Assembly: GCF_029269745.1 (NCBI RefSeq)
Contig: NZ_JARJHT010000002.1
Coordinates: forward strand, 930,001 to 994,000
DNA from: Polluticoccus soli
Lineage (GTDB): Bacteria; Bacteroidota; Bacteroidia; Chitinophagales; Chitinophagaceae
Length of the DNA: 64,000 nt
Direction of reading: 5' to 3'
The translations under genes and the position numbers were made by a program. Numbering within the stretch: the first letter of the stretch is position 1; the number at the start of each line of letters is the position of its first letter. The notes under the pieces were generated by a model. The model was not told the DNA's origin and made no database searches. It saw only the letters and a program-made list of their open reading frames with translations. This document shows positions 36,677 through 44,718 of the stretch, piece after piece.

Positions 36677-37702
36677 TCAGCTGAAAAGTCCACGCTTGTG
36701 CTTGTATGCTTTTATGAAATCTGTAACAAGGTACGCTATCAGCTTACCGGTGGAAGCGGCCTTGCGGCCATCGCGCAGTTCTGCCGCACCTTCGGTAAGA
36801 TGCAGATACACCGGATGAACAAGTTGTGCACACCAATTGATGTATTGACGAGCATGCAGAGTTGTTATGCCACACGGAGTATAAGCGCTCGACAAGGTAC
36901 GTTCAATACAGTCGAGATCCAGCTCAAGACCCACGGGACGACCGGCTGTTTTGCTAATGGCATTCTTCACTGCTTCCTCAAAACTGAGTTTGCCTCGTAA
37001 AAAAATGTCTTCGAAAAAACTAAAATTCAAGTCGGGATCATCCACCAGTTCATCTATCACTTCCTGCGAGTTATAATTCTCATGCAACCCGATAACTGAA
37101 TATTTTTCGAGAAAACCTCCGCGGTGTGCATACCTGAAACCATTGCCGCTATGCCTGCCTTCCATCGCTCTGAAATCGCTGTGCGCATCCAGGTTGATAC
37201 AGTTGACAGGCTTGTCGTTTACAAGCGACGCCCCCTTTAAGAGCGGATATGAATTATTATGGCCCCCACCTATGACGATCGGTACTTTGCCAGCGGCTAT
37301 GATGCTGGTAACAACCGGTTGAACCATCTCGTCGATCTCGTGAACGAGATTGCGCAACTGCTCCACCGTAATGTTCTCCGATTGTCGCATTTTAGCAGCA
37401 AAATCAAAAGCACCAAGCAAAAGTATTTCCTCCCCCTGCAATGCCTTGGTACTTTGTACATTGACCAATGCCTTCAATGCTACGGGCCACATCGTGTGCG
37501 TACCGCCTACACCAAAATTGGCGCGCACGCCTATGTCTTCAGGTATACCGAGCACCACAAATTTTGCACTGGAAGTCTTTAGATTTTCCTGCCAGTTATC
37601 ATCCCCAATAAGCTGCATGCGTTCCCCCAGTTTCGTTTCACCCTGGCGGCGACCAATGATCTTTTCAAGATCAGTTTGCGTAGTAACAACGAATTTCCCC
37701 AT
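36677..37702 (-). CDS. Arginase/agmatinase/formimidoylglutamase family enzyme
   Basis: 341 residues. Binuclear manganese ureohydrolase fold with metal motifs GGGHNNSYPL near 146, NLDAHSDFR near 172 and GLELDLDCIE near 255. It hydrolyses a guanidino or formimino group. GGTHTMW near the N-terminus and the overall length suggest the formimidoylglutamase (HutG)-like group common in Bacteroidota, but no hut genes are adjacent, so I leave the substrate open. Confidence 0.88.
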   Translation of the reverse strand: MGKFVVTTQTDLEKIIGRRQGETKLGERMQLIGDDNWQENLKTSSAKFVVLGIPEDIGVRANFGVGGTHTMWPVALKALVNVQSTKALQGEEILLLGAFDFAAKMRQSENITVEQLRNLVHEIDEMVQPVVTSIIAAGKVPIVIGGGHNNSYPLLKGASLVNDKPVNCINLDAHSDFRAMEGRHSGNGFRYAHRGGFLEKYSVIGLHENYNSQEVIDELVDDPDLNFSFFEDIFLRGKLSFEEAVKNAISKTAGRPVGLELDLDCIERTLSSAYTPCGITTLHARQYINWCAQLVHPVYLHLTEGAAELRDGRKAASTGKLIAYLVTDFIKAYKHKRGLFS

Positions 37703-37908
37703 GTGTAATTCTTACAGAATGTTCCGATTGACAATTGCGCTCGGTTCATTCAGGGCTTTAAACTAATTCATAAAACAATAAGGGCATAATTTTTACGCTG
37801 GCGCATTGCCGTTTATCCTTTTTTTAGAACTGTGCTCTTTTCCTGAAGCTAAAATCCATACGCCTCACTATCTCGTATTTAACCATAACAACCAAAAACT
37901 GATCTCTC

Positions 37909-39750
37909 ATGAAAAGATTTACACAACTGGCGCTTGCCCTGGCGGTCATGCTATTTTTCTTCAAGCCTGCTTCTGCCGATCACTTAACTGCCAAGTACTT
38001 ATTCGCTGCAAAACTAGACGGAGCGCAGGAGGTACCTTCTGTGCCGCTTAATGGCCTTGGTGTTGCTACCTTGTTTGTTAGCTACGATCTCGACTCCGCC
38101 TGTTTGGAAATGACAGTAAACGGTCTTAGCGGACCAATTACCGCCGTACATATTCACGCAGGTCCGGTTGGTGTTAGTGGTCCCGTAGTAGTTGATCTTA
38201 TGCCATACCTGACTGGCAATCGCGTCAAGGCTACTATAACCGGTGCTACCGTCAACCCTCAACTTATGGCTAACTTGTTAAGCGGTATGTTCTACATCAA
38301 TGTGCATACAGCGCTTTACCCTAACGGTGAAATAAGAGGCCAGCTACTGCCGGAAGAAGACAAGGGCATCACCACCTGGCTACAGGGGATCCAGGAAACA
38401 CCACCCGTTGCCACTAGCGGTACCGGCCTCGGTTCATTCATCCTTTCTAAAAGCATGCAAAAACTCTCGTTTCATGTAGTAGTGAACGGATTGAGTAGCG
38501 CTATTACTGGTGCACATCTACACAGGCAGGCATCAGGATACCCCGGCCCGATCGTTGAAGACTTAACCCCCTTCATCAACGGCAATGTGATATCAGGCAA
38601 CGTCGATCCGACACTATATCTGAGTTCCCTTCTCGCAGACAGCATTTACATCAATGTCCACACTGTTTCTAACCCTGGCGGTGAGATACGCGGTCAACTA
38701 CTTATCCGGCCCTATCTCTATTACGATGCACCGATGGATACTATGCAGGAAGCCAACGTGGTAACGGGTAATGCTACATTAGGATTAACAACACTAAAAC
38801 TAAATTATACCTTAGATACACTTTGGTATGACGCCCAGCTAACCGGGTTGACAGGAGCCATACAAGCAGCACATTTCCACAGTGCAGGACTTGGTGTGGC
38901 AGGTCCTATTGTGATAGGAATACCCAATCCTAACATCACTGGCAGTACAATATCCGGATATGTTGCCGGCACAGATCTGGTTGATTCAGTTAAGCGCCAA
39001 TTGCTGGAAGGCGGTATTTACTTCAACGTGCATACTGTGGCCAACCCTGCAGGCGAAGCGCGCGGACAAGTTTACAGAAGCTATCGTGAAGGTTATACTT
39101 GTCACATCAACGGTTCCCAACAAGTACCGCCGGTTAGCTCGGGCGCTTCGGGAACGGGTATGGTATCAATAGACCGTGACCAAACCAACGCGCACTACAT
39201 GTTTGGCGTAAATGCGCTGACAAATTATACGGCTTCGCATTTTCACAATCACATAGCAGGACAAAACGGCCCAATAATTTTTGATTTTAGCAGCCAATAC
39301 AACAATGGCGGTGTGTTTGGCTATTGGGATGAAAATTCTACTCCTGCATTTGATACCGTGATGTCTAACAAGTTTAGAAAAGACAGTATGTACGTGAATT
39401 TCCATACTACTGCTAATCCCAATGGCGAAGTGCGCGGCAACCTGACCCGCAAGCTCTGCAATGATATCGTTAATGGCATAGACATATTCGGTTCTAACAG
39501 TGTATCCGTAAATCTCTACCCTAACCCAGCATCAGAAGGTGCTAATCTTGATATCATGCTGGAGGACGCAACCCAGATCCAGGTACAACTCACAGATATG
39601 CTCGGCAAAACGATCTGGATAAAATCCGCGGATCTGACGGGGGGACAAAACAGGGTAACCATCCCAATGGCTTCGCTGGCCAGTGGGGTCTATTTTGTAA
39701 ATATTTATAATACGGAGGGTCAAATGGCCTACAAGCTTATAAAAGAATAA
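37909..39750 (+). CDS. Four-CHRD-domain T9SS type A protein
   Basis: 613 residues. Signal peptide ending PASA. Four consecutive CHRD domains (about 30-145, 150-265, 270-395, 400-525), each with an AxHxH-type core (VHIHAGPVG, AHLHRQASG, AHFHSAGLG, SHFHNHIAG) and an ending such as YINVHTALYPNGEIRGQL. CHRD is a beta-rich domain named after chordin, of unclear function in bacteria. The last ~75 residues (VNLYPNPASEGANLDIML ... VYFVNIYNTEG) are a T9SS type A sorting domain, so it is surface-exposed or secreted. Monocistronic with a hairpin terminator. Confidence 0.9.
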   Translation: MKRFTQLALALAVMLFFFKPASADHLTAKYLFAAKLDGAQEVPSVPLNGLGVATLFVSYDLDSACLEMTVNGLSGPITAVHIHAGPVGVSGPVVVDLMPYLTGNRVKATITGATVNPQLMANLLSGMFYINVHTALYPNGEIRGQLLPEEDKGITTWLQGIQETPPVATSGTGLGSFILSKSMQKLSFHVVVNGLSSAITGAHLHRQASGYPGPIVEDLTPFINGNVISGNVDPTLYLSSLLADSIYINVHTVSNPGGEIRGQLLIRPYLYYDAPMDTMQEANVVTGNATLGLTTLKLNYTLDTLWYDAQLTGLTGAIQAAHFHSAGLGVAGPIVIGIPNPNITGSTISGYVAGTDLVDSVKRQLLEGGIYFNVHTVANPAGEARGQVYRSYREGYTCHINGSQQVPPVSSGASGTGMVSIDRDQTNAHYMFGVNALTNYTASHFHNHIAGQNGPIIFDFSSQYNNGGVFGYWDENSTPAFDTVMSNKFRKDSMYVNFHTTANPNGEVRGNLTRKLCNDIVNGIDIFGSNSVSVNLYPNPASEGANLDIMLEDATQIQVQLTDMLGKTIWIKSADLTGGQNRVTIPMASLASGVYFVNIYNTEGQMAYKLIKE

Positions 39751-39767
39751 GTGTGGTTTTGTAAGGA

Positions 39768-39808
39768 GTAAAGCCGTTCTGCCTCGGCAGACGGCTTTAT
39801 TGTTTTTA
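39768..39808 (+). terminator. Intrinsic terminator after the CHRD gene
   Basis: AAAGCCGT TCTGCC TC GGCAGA CGGCTTT, then ATTGTTTTT. Strong stem. Confidence 0.8.
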
Positions 39809-39820
39809 CTTATGCGTTAA

Positions 39821-39853
39821 TTGCTTACAAACGGGATTCTTGCAGTAAATTTG
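39821..39853 (+). promoter_or_regulatory. Promoter of the bacilliredoxin gene
   Basis: TTG (39821-39823), 22-nt spacer, TAAATTTG (39846-39853): full match to the Bacteroidota consensus. Start predicted near 39860. Confidence 0.6.
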
Positions 39854-39873
39854 CCGGAAAATCAATAGAATCA

Positions 39874-40287
39874 ATGTACCCGATAGAAATAGTTAGCCCG
39901 ATGAAGGCTGAGCTCACAGAAAAAGGTTTCCAGGAACTGCTGACACCTGAACAAGTAGATGCAGCCCTTCAAAAACCTGGCACTGCCTTACTGTTCATTA
40001 ATTCAGTTTGCGGCTGCTCGGCAGGTACTGCGCGCCCTGGTGTTATCATGGCAGCTCTTAACTCGCCCAAAAAGCCAGACCAGCTGCTGACCAGCTTTGC
40101 CGGTTTCGATATCGACGCTGTAAGGCAAGCTCGTACTTACCTGCTGCCTTATCCTCCATCTTCGCCGGCTATAGCCCTGCTTAAGGACGGTCAAGTAGTT
40201 CATATGATCGAACGCCACATGATCGAAGGCCGCCCGGCGCAGATGATCGCTGCAAACCTGGCGCAGGCTTTCGAAACTTATTGCTAG
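39874..40287 (+). CDS. BrxA/BrxB-family bacilliredoxin
   Basis: 137 residues, thioredoxin-like fold of the YphP/YqiW group. The active-site motif is SVCGCSAGTARPG with Cys46 and Cys48 (CGC), the signature of bacilliredoxins that remove low-molecular-weight thiols from proteins. The rest (FAGFDIDAVRQARTYL, PPSSPAIALLKDGQVVHMIERH) is typical. Bacteroidota that lack bacillithiol may use it as a general thiol-disulfide reductase. Flanked by its own promoter and terminator. Confidence 0.92.
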   Translation: MYPIEIVSPMKAELTEKGFQELLTPEQVDAALQKPGTALLFINSVCGCSAGTARPGVIMAALNSPKKPDQLLTSFAGFDIDAVRQARTYLLPYPPSSPAIALLKDGQVVHMIERHMIEGRPAQMIAANLAQAFETYC

Positions 40288-40305
40288 ATCTTAAATGTAT
40301 ATAAT

Positions 40306-40338
40306 TCAAAGGTGCATGGTCCTCATGCACCTTTTTCG
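40306..40338 (+). terminator. Intrinsic terminator after the bacilliredoxin gene
   Basis: AAAGGTGCATG GTCC TCATGCACCTTT followed by TTCG. Confidence 0.75.
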
Positions 40339-40388
40339 TTAGTAAAAGCCAAAATTATTTCCGTTCTTCGCACCCAATTCCGTTTCAC

Positions 40389-40958
40389 TTGTCAGAAGGT
40401 AAGATCATAGTTATTACAGCTCCGTCAGGCTCGGGAAAGACCACACTGGTAAAACGCCTGCTGAATGCCTACCCCAAACTGGCATTCTCTGTGTCGGCCT
40501 GTACGCGTCAGCCACGCCCGGGTGAGGCCGATGGTAAAGACTATTATTTCTACAGCGAAGACCGTTTTAAAACGCTCGTTGATGAGAGTGCCTTCGTAGA
40601 ATGGGAAATGGTATACACCGGTAAATACTACGGCACGCTGAAATCGGAACTGCAGCGTATATGGGACAACGGCCGCGTTCCGTTGGTCGATATCGATGTA
40701 AAAGGCGCCATAGCTATACAAGATGCATACCCTGACGCTTCACTGACCTTGTTTATCCAGGCACCCTCGCTCGAGATACTGCGTCAGCGCCTCGAATCGC
40801 GCGGTACCGAATCGGTCAGCAGCCTTGAGGAACGCATCAGTAAGGCCGGATTCGAACTCAGCTTTGCTACACAGTTCGATCGTATCATCATCAACGACAA
40901 CCTGGAGGCGGCCACTACCGAACTGCTTGATACTGTGCAGGCTTTCGTGCAGGAATAG
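40389..40958 (+). CDS. gmk: Guanylate kinase
   Basis: 189 residues. ATP:GMP phosphotransferase, essential for GDP/GTP supply. P-loop APSGSGKTTLVKRLL (residues 11-18 core), GMP-binding SACTRQPRPGEADGKDYYF, and DIDVKGAIAIQ are intact. The only start that gives a normal N-terminus is TTG at 40389 (MSEGKIIVITAPS); there is no in-frame ATG nearby upstream. A TTG start may limit its translation. Confidence 0.93.
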   Translation: MSEGKIIVITAPSGSGKTTLVKRLLNAYPKLAFSVSACTRQPRPGEADGKDYYFYSEDRFKTLVDESAFVEWEMVYTGKYYGTLKSELQRIWDNGRVPLVDIDVKGAIAIQDAYPDASLTLFIQAPSLEILRQRLESRGTESVSSLEERISKAGFELSFATQFDRIIINDNLEAATTELLDTVQAFVQE

Positions 40959-40973
40959 GCATATGGCATAATC

Positions 40974-41002
40974 TTTACGGTTTCAGTATTTTATTATCTT
41001 TG
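40974..41002 (+). promoter_or_regulatory. Promoter of the CNNM gene, predicted leaderless
   Basis: TTTA (40974-40977), 17-nt spacer and a perfect TATCTTTG (40995-41002). The next ATG codons are at 41008 and 41014, about where transcription should begin. Confidence 0.5.
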
Positions 41003-41007
41003 GTATT

Positions 41008-42282
41008 ATGGATATGTCGAATTTATTGTTCTACATTTTTGGGTGTATTTTACTGATAGGATTTTTTGCAGGCACTGAAATAGCGTTCATATCTGCCAAT
41101 AAGCTCAATATCGAGCTGCGCAAAAAGCAGGGCACCTTTTCCGGGCGCATACTGTCGCGCTTTATGGAAAACCCTTCTGAGTTCATCGGCACCAGTCTTG
41201 TTGGTGTCAATGTGCTGCTGGTTATCTACGGCTTACTGATGACCCGCCTCACGGAGCCATTCCTGGAAATGCTGCCACCGCCGCTTAATTCTGACTACAT
41301 GCACCTGATCCTGGACACCTTCCTGGCTACGGTGGTCATCCTGATATTTGCAGAGTTTCTGCCCAAGGCGGTATTCCGTACCAAAGCAGAACAGGTGTTA
41401 GCACTCTTCAGCTTTCCGATGCTGATATCTTACTACATCCTCTACCCTTTTGCCAAGATATTTGTTTCGATCTCTGAGTTTATCCTGAAATACCTGTTCA
41501 ACGTACGGATCAAAGAGAATCAAGCGATATTCAACCGTGTAGATCTCGAGGTATTTGTAAAACAAACCCTGCACGGCCACGAAACGGATAGCAACGAAGT
41601 GAATACCGAACTGTTTGAGAACGCACTCTACCTGGTAAATGTAAAGGTGCGCAAGTGTATGATACCACGCAACGAGGTAGAAGCCGTTGAGCTGAATACT
41701 CCGGTTGAGTCTGTCCGCAACAAGTTCATCGAAACAAAGCTGTCCAAGATCATCGTATACGAAGGTTCTATCGACAACATTGTTGGCTACCTGCATCATC
41801 TCGATCTGAGCCGCAGGCCCAAAGCCATCAAAGAAGTGCTGCACAGTATTTCGGCAGTTCCTGAGGCAATGAGTGCTGTAGACCTAATGAACCGCTTTAC
41901 CCGCGAACGCAAAAGTATTGCATGGGTTATTGATGAATTTGGTGGCACCTCAGGTATAGTTACCATGGAGGATGTACTGGAAGAGATATTCGGCGATATC
42001 AACGATGAGTATGATGTTCAGGAACACGTAGAGAAACAAATAGCCGAAAGCGAATACATTTTCTCCGGACGTATAGAGCTTGACTACCTGAATGAGAAAT
42101 ACGGTTTCAATTTCCCCGAAGACGAGACTGAAACACTGTCGGGTTACATCATATCCCATCACGAGACGATCCCTAAAATAAAGGACCGCATCATTATCGA
42201 TCATTACGAATTTGACATACTTTTAGTCACGGAAACAAGGATCGAAACTGTGAAGATGAAGGTCCTTAAAACGTATCAATAA
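41008..42282 (+). CDS. CNNM/CorC-family membrane protein with CBS domains (hemolysin-like)
   Basis: 424 residues. N-terminal CNNM/DUF21 domain (~1-190) with about four membrane segments and the GTEIAFISANKLNIE and FIGTSLVGVNV motifs, then two CBS domains (~205-335, MIPRNEVEAVELNTP, WVIDEFGGTSGIVTMEDVLEE) and a C-terminal CorC_HlyC domain (~345-424). Members export Mg2+ or other divalent cations; in gliding Bacteroidota a relative, GldE, helps gliding-lipoprotein maturation. The sequence does not separate these roles. Confidence 0.9.
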   Translation: MDMSNLLFYIFGCILLIGFFAGTEIAFISANKLNIELRKKQGTFSGRILSRFMENPSEFIGTSLVGVNVLLVIYGLLMTRLTEPFLEMLPPPLNSDYMHLILDTFLATVVILIFAEFLPKAVFRTKAEQVLALFSFPMLISYYILYPFAKIFVSISEFILKYLFNVRIKENQAIFNRVDLEVFVKQTLHGHETDSNEVNTELFENALYLVNVKVRKCMIPRNEVEAVELNTPVESVRNKFIETKLSKIIVYEGSIDNIVGYLHHLDLSRRPKAIKEVLHSISAVPEAMSAVDLMNRFTRERKSIAWVIDEFGGTSGIVTMEDVLEEIFGDINDEYDVQEHVEKQIAESEYIFSGRIELDYLNEKYGFNFPEDETETLSGYIISHHETIPKIKDRIIIDHYEFDILLVTETRIETVKMKVLKTYQ

Positions 42283-42304
42283 CAACTGATCAAAACGCAC
42301 ACAT

Positions 42305-42832
42305 ATGGCTGTTAGACGTCCTTTCAACCTGCACAACTGGATAGAAGAAAACCGTCACTTACTGAAACCACCTGTTGGCAATCAGCAGGTGTATAAAGAG
42401 GCCGGCGACTTTATTGTTATGGTTGTTGGTGGTCCCAACAGTCGTAAGGATTTTCACTACAACGAAAGCGAAGAGCTGTTTTACCAGCTGGAGGGCGATG
42501 TGGTTGTCCGGATATATGAAGACGGCAAGATCGTTGACATCCCCATTAAGGAAGGCGATATGTTCCTGTTGCCTGGCAAAACACCGCACTCACCACAGCG
42601 TGGTGAAAACACAGTTGGGCTGGTAATAGAAAAAGTGCGAGAAGATAAAGAGATCGACGGCTTCATCTGGTATTGCGAGAACTGCCACGAAAAGCTTTAT
42701 GAAGAGTATTTTGAACTCACCGATATCGTTTCGCAGCTACCTCCGCTGATGCAACGTTTCTATTCGGATATTGAAAAACGAACCTGCAAGAATTGTGGCC
42801 ATGTTATGGAGCCACCTGCACCAAAGAAATAA
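42305..42832 (+). CDS. nbaC: 3-hydroxyanthranilate 3,4-dioxygenase
   Basis: 175 residues, cupin Fe2+ dioxygenase of the kynurenine route that opens 3-hydroxyanthranilate towards quinolinate/NAD or 2-aminomuconate. Seen: DFHYNESEELFYQLEGD (His and Glu iron ligands), PGKTPHSPQR (third His) and the C-terminal rubredoxin-like site CENCH ... CKNCG of the bacterial/monomer type. Only 22 bp after the CNNM gene. No other kynurenine gene is in the window, so in this strain the pathway is dispersed or incomplete here. Confidence 0.95.
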   Translation: MAVRRPFNLHNWIEENRHLLKPPVGNQQVYKEAGDFIVMVVGGPNSRKDFHYNESEELFYQLEGDVVVRIYEDGKIVDIPIKEGDMFLLPGKTPHSPQRGENTVGLVIEKVREDKEIDGFIWYCENCHEKLYEEYFELTDIVSQLPPLMQRFYSDIEKRTCKNCGHVMEPPAPKK

Positions 42833-42849
42833 GACCTCTCTCTAAATTC

Positions 42850-42878
42850 AGGCCTCAGGTATTACTTGAGGCTTTTTT
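42850..42878 (+). terminator. Intrinsic terminator after the dioxygenase gene
   Basis: GCCTCAGGT ATT ACTTGAGGC with TTTTTT directly after. Confidence 0.8.
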
Positions 42879-42945
42879 GCATATACCAGATAACAAGGGG
42901 TAGTATAATGACGGTTGCGCTGAAAAGGTATAAGAGTGTAAGCAT
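42862..42945 (-). CDS. Possible 27-residue membrane peptide
   Basis: ATG at 42945 on the minus strand opens a 27-codon frame, beginning MLTLLYLFSATVII, with a single hydrophobic helix of about 20 residues and a Lys-rich end (QKSLK). Composition is that of small bacterial membrane subunits or regulators. Against it: the 3' end overlaps the plus-strand terminator at 42850-42878, and no promoter was clear. Too short for normal gene calling; only conservation could prove it. Confidence 0.3.
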   Translation of the reverse strand: MLTLLYLFSATVIILPLVIWYMQKSLK

Positions 42946-43105
42946 GATCGACGGTTTAGCTAGTGTACTGAATCCGTTAATAGTCTTAAAAAATTATACC
43001 CTCTTTATTCCGATCTTTTTCCAAATAACTGGAAATCAGCAATGCCAATTTTTGATAGCGTTGGCAAAGTATTTATAATAAACCTTTTCAAAAACATATG
43101 CATTT

Positions 43106-43630
43106 ATGAAAAAGCTATTAGCTATTTTGATCGTCGCCGCTTCTGTGGCATTTTTTACCTCGTGCAGCAACACTAAAGAAAGCGAGACCACAACATCAGA
43201 TTCGCTAAGCACTACCGATGTTACAACAAGCAGCAGCACTACAACAACTACATATATAGACCCTGAAACAGGCGCTACAGTGACACGTGACGCATCAACA
43301 GGCTTTTATATCGACGCATCAGGCAATCCCGTAGAGTTTTATGTGGATGCAGTAACGCTCGATACTTTCTATGGTAAAACCGGCCAGAACGTGAACAATG
43401 CACTGATACATGTAGATAATGATCTGCGCCTCGATGAGTCGAAGATAAAAATAGATGAAGACGACATTAAAATTGAAAATCCCGACGGCAGCAAAACCAA
43501 AATAGAAGGAGATAAGATCAAGGTGAAGAATGCAGATGGAAGCAAATCCAAAATGGACGGCGATGAAACAAAAGTGAAAGACGGTGATGGCAAATTGAAA
43601 AGCACTGCCGAAGGAACTAAAACAAAATAG
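43106..43630 (+). CDS. Lipoprotein with charged repeat tail
   Basis: 174 residues. Signal ends FFTSC (Cys20). A Ser/Thr-rich linker (~22-50) leads to a short region with YIDPETGATVTRDASTGFY, and the last ~60 residues are a repeated unit of 10-14 residues of the type IKIENPDGSKTKIEG, IKVKNADGSKSKMDG, TKVKDGDGKLKS. Alternating Ile/Val/Thr-Lys and Asp-Gly turns suggest a beta-hairpin stack or solenoid, charged on both sides. Function not recognised; an envelope-anchored spacer or binder is a guess. Confidence 0.7.
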   Translation: MKKLLAILIVAASVAFFTSCSNTKESETTTSDSLSTTDVTTSSSTTTTTYIDPETGATVTRDASTGFYIDASGNPVEFYVDAVTLDTFYGKTGQNVNNALIHVDNDLRLDESKIKIDEDDIKIENPDGSKTKIEGDKIKVKNADGSKSKMDGDETKVKDGDGKLKSTAEGTKTK

Positions 43631-43671
43631 CACATTATAATACTAACCCGTTTCCAACGGAGGTCTGAACA

Positions 43672-43712
43672 ATAAAGGTTGTGTAGTCATACACAACCTT
43701 TCTTTTTTGTAG
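43672..43712 (+). terminator. Intrinsic terminator after the repeat-tail lipoprotein
   Basis: AAAGGTTGTGT AGTC ATACACAACCTTT followed by CTTTTTT. Confidence 0.8.
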
Positions 43713-43729
43713 AGCTATTTGCTCAACTA

Positions 43730-44647
43730 TTATGAAAGACATTCTGGTGCAGGCGGTGCACTGCTGGCCGGTTTCGACTTATCTTCCGGCAGCGGTATGA
43801 ACTCTTTGTTATCATTGGGCGGCAATAAGATCCGTCCGGCTTTCCAATCTGCTTTGGCTTGCTCGATCCGATCTTTGCGCGATGAAACAAAATTCCACCA
43901 GATATGCCGTTCGCCCAGTGGTTCTCCGCCAAGCAACAAAAGCTTAGTTTTTTCTTTTGCGCTGATGTGCGGATCACCACCTTTGGTAAACACAAGCATT
44001 TGCCCGGCTGAGTAAGTATGACCATTCACCTCTACACTACCCTTAGCCACGTATGCTCCACGTTCACTATAATTGTTTGGCAAAGCTATTTTAGCGCCTG
44101 CATCTAAAACCACATGCAGGTAAAACAACGGCGAGTGTGTCTTTACATGGTTACTTAGGCCATAAGCATTGCCGGCTATCAACCGCATCCATACACCGGT
44201 ATCGGTGAATACGGGCAACTGACTCGCAGTATAGTTATCAAAAGTGGGCGCTTGTTCTTCGTCCTTTTCAGGCAAAGCAACCCAGGTTTGTACCATTTCA
44301 AGAGAGCCTGTACGTGTTGCCGGATCTTCGAACCGCTCGCTGTGCGCTATCCCACGGCCTGCCGTCATCCAGTTCACTTCACCGGGCCGTATTATCTGTT
44401 CTACACCCAAGCTATCGCGGTGGGTTACCTGCCCATCGAATAAATAGCTGACTGTTGAGAGACCAATGTGTGGATGCGGCAGCACATCCATGCTACTGCC
44501 GGATTGTACAGGCACGCTTACAGGTCCGGCATGATCCATAAAAATGAATGGTCCCACCATGCGCTTCAACCGAAACGGAAGAATACGGTTTACAGACAGC
44601 CCAGGGCCGATATTTGCTTTGCGTGCCTCTATTACAATGTCGAGCAT
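43730..44647 (-). CDS. Pirin family protein
   Basis: 305 residues, bicupin. The N-terminal cupin has the metal site (PHPHIGLSTVSYLF, with His and a later HRDSLG, plus GRGIAHSERF). Pirins bind Fe; bacterial members include quercetinase activity and regulation of pyruvate metabolism, but most are untested. The last ~20 residues are Pro/Ala/Ser-rich and likely disordered. Convergent with the 43106 lipoprotein gene across a terminator. Confidence 0.92.
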   Translation of the reverse strand: MLDIVIEARKANIGPGLSVNRILPFRLKRMVGPFIFMDHAGPVSVPVQSGSSMDVLPHPHIGLSTVSYLFDGQVTHRDSLGVEQIIRPGEVNWMTAGRGIAHSERFEDPATRTGSLEMVQTWVALPEKDEEQAPTFDNYTASQLPVFTDTGVWMRLIAGNAYGLSNHVKTHSPLFYLHVVLDAGAKIALPNNYSERGAYVAKGSVEVNGHTYSAGQMLVFTKGGDPHISAKEKTKLLLLGGEPLGERHIWWNFVSSRKDRIEQAKADWKAGRILLPPNDNKEFIPLPEDKSKPASSAPPAPECLS

Positions 44648-44718
44648 AAGTTCTGCTTAAGAATTCTAAGTTAACCCCTAATTCATTTTCGTGCACTCAT
44701 CCATCCGCCCCATTTTGT

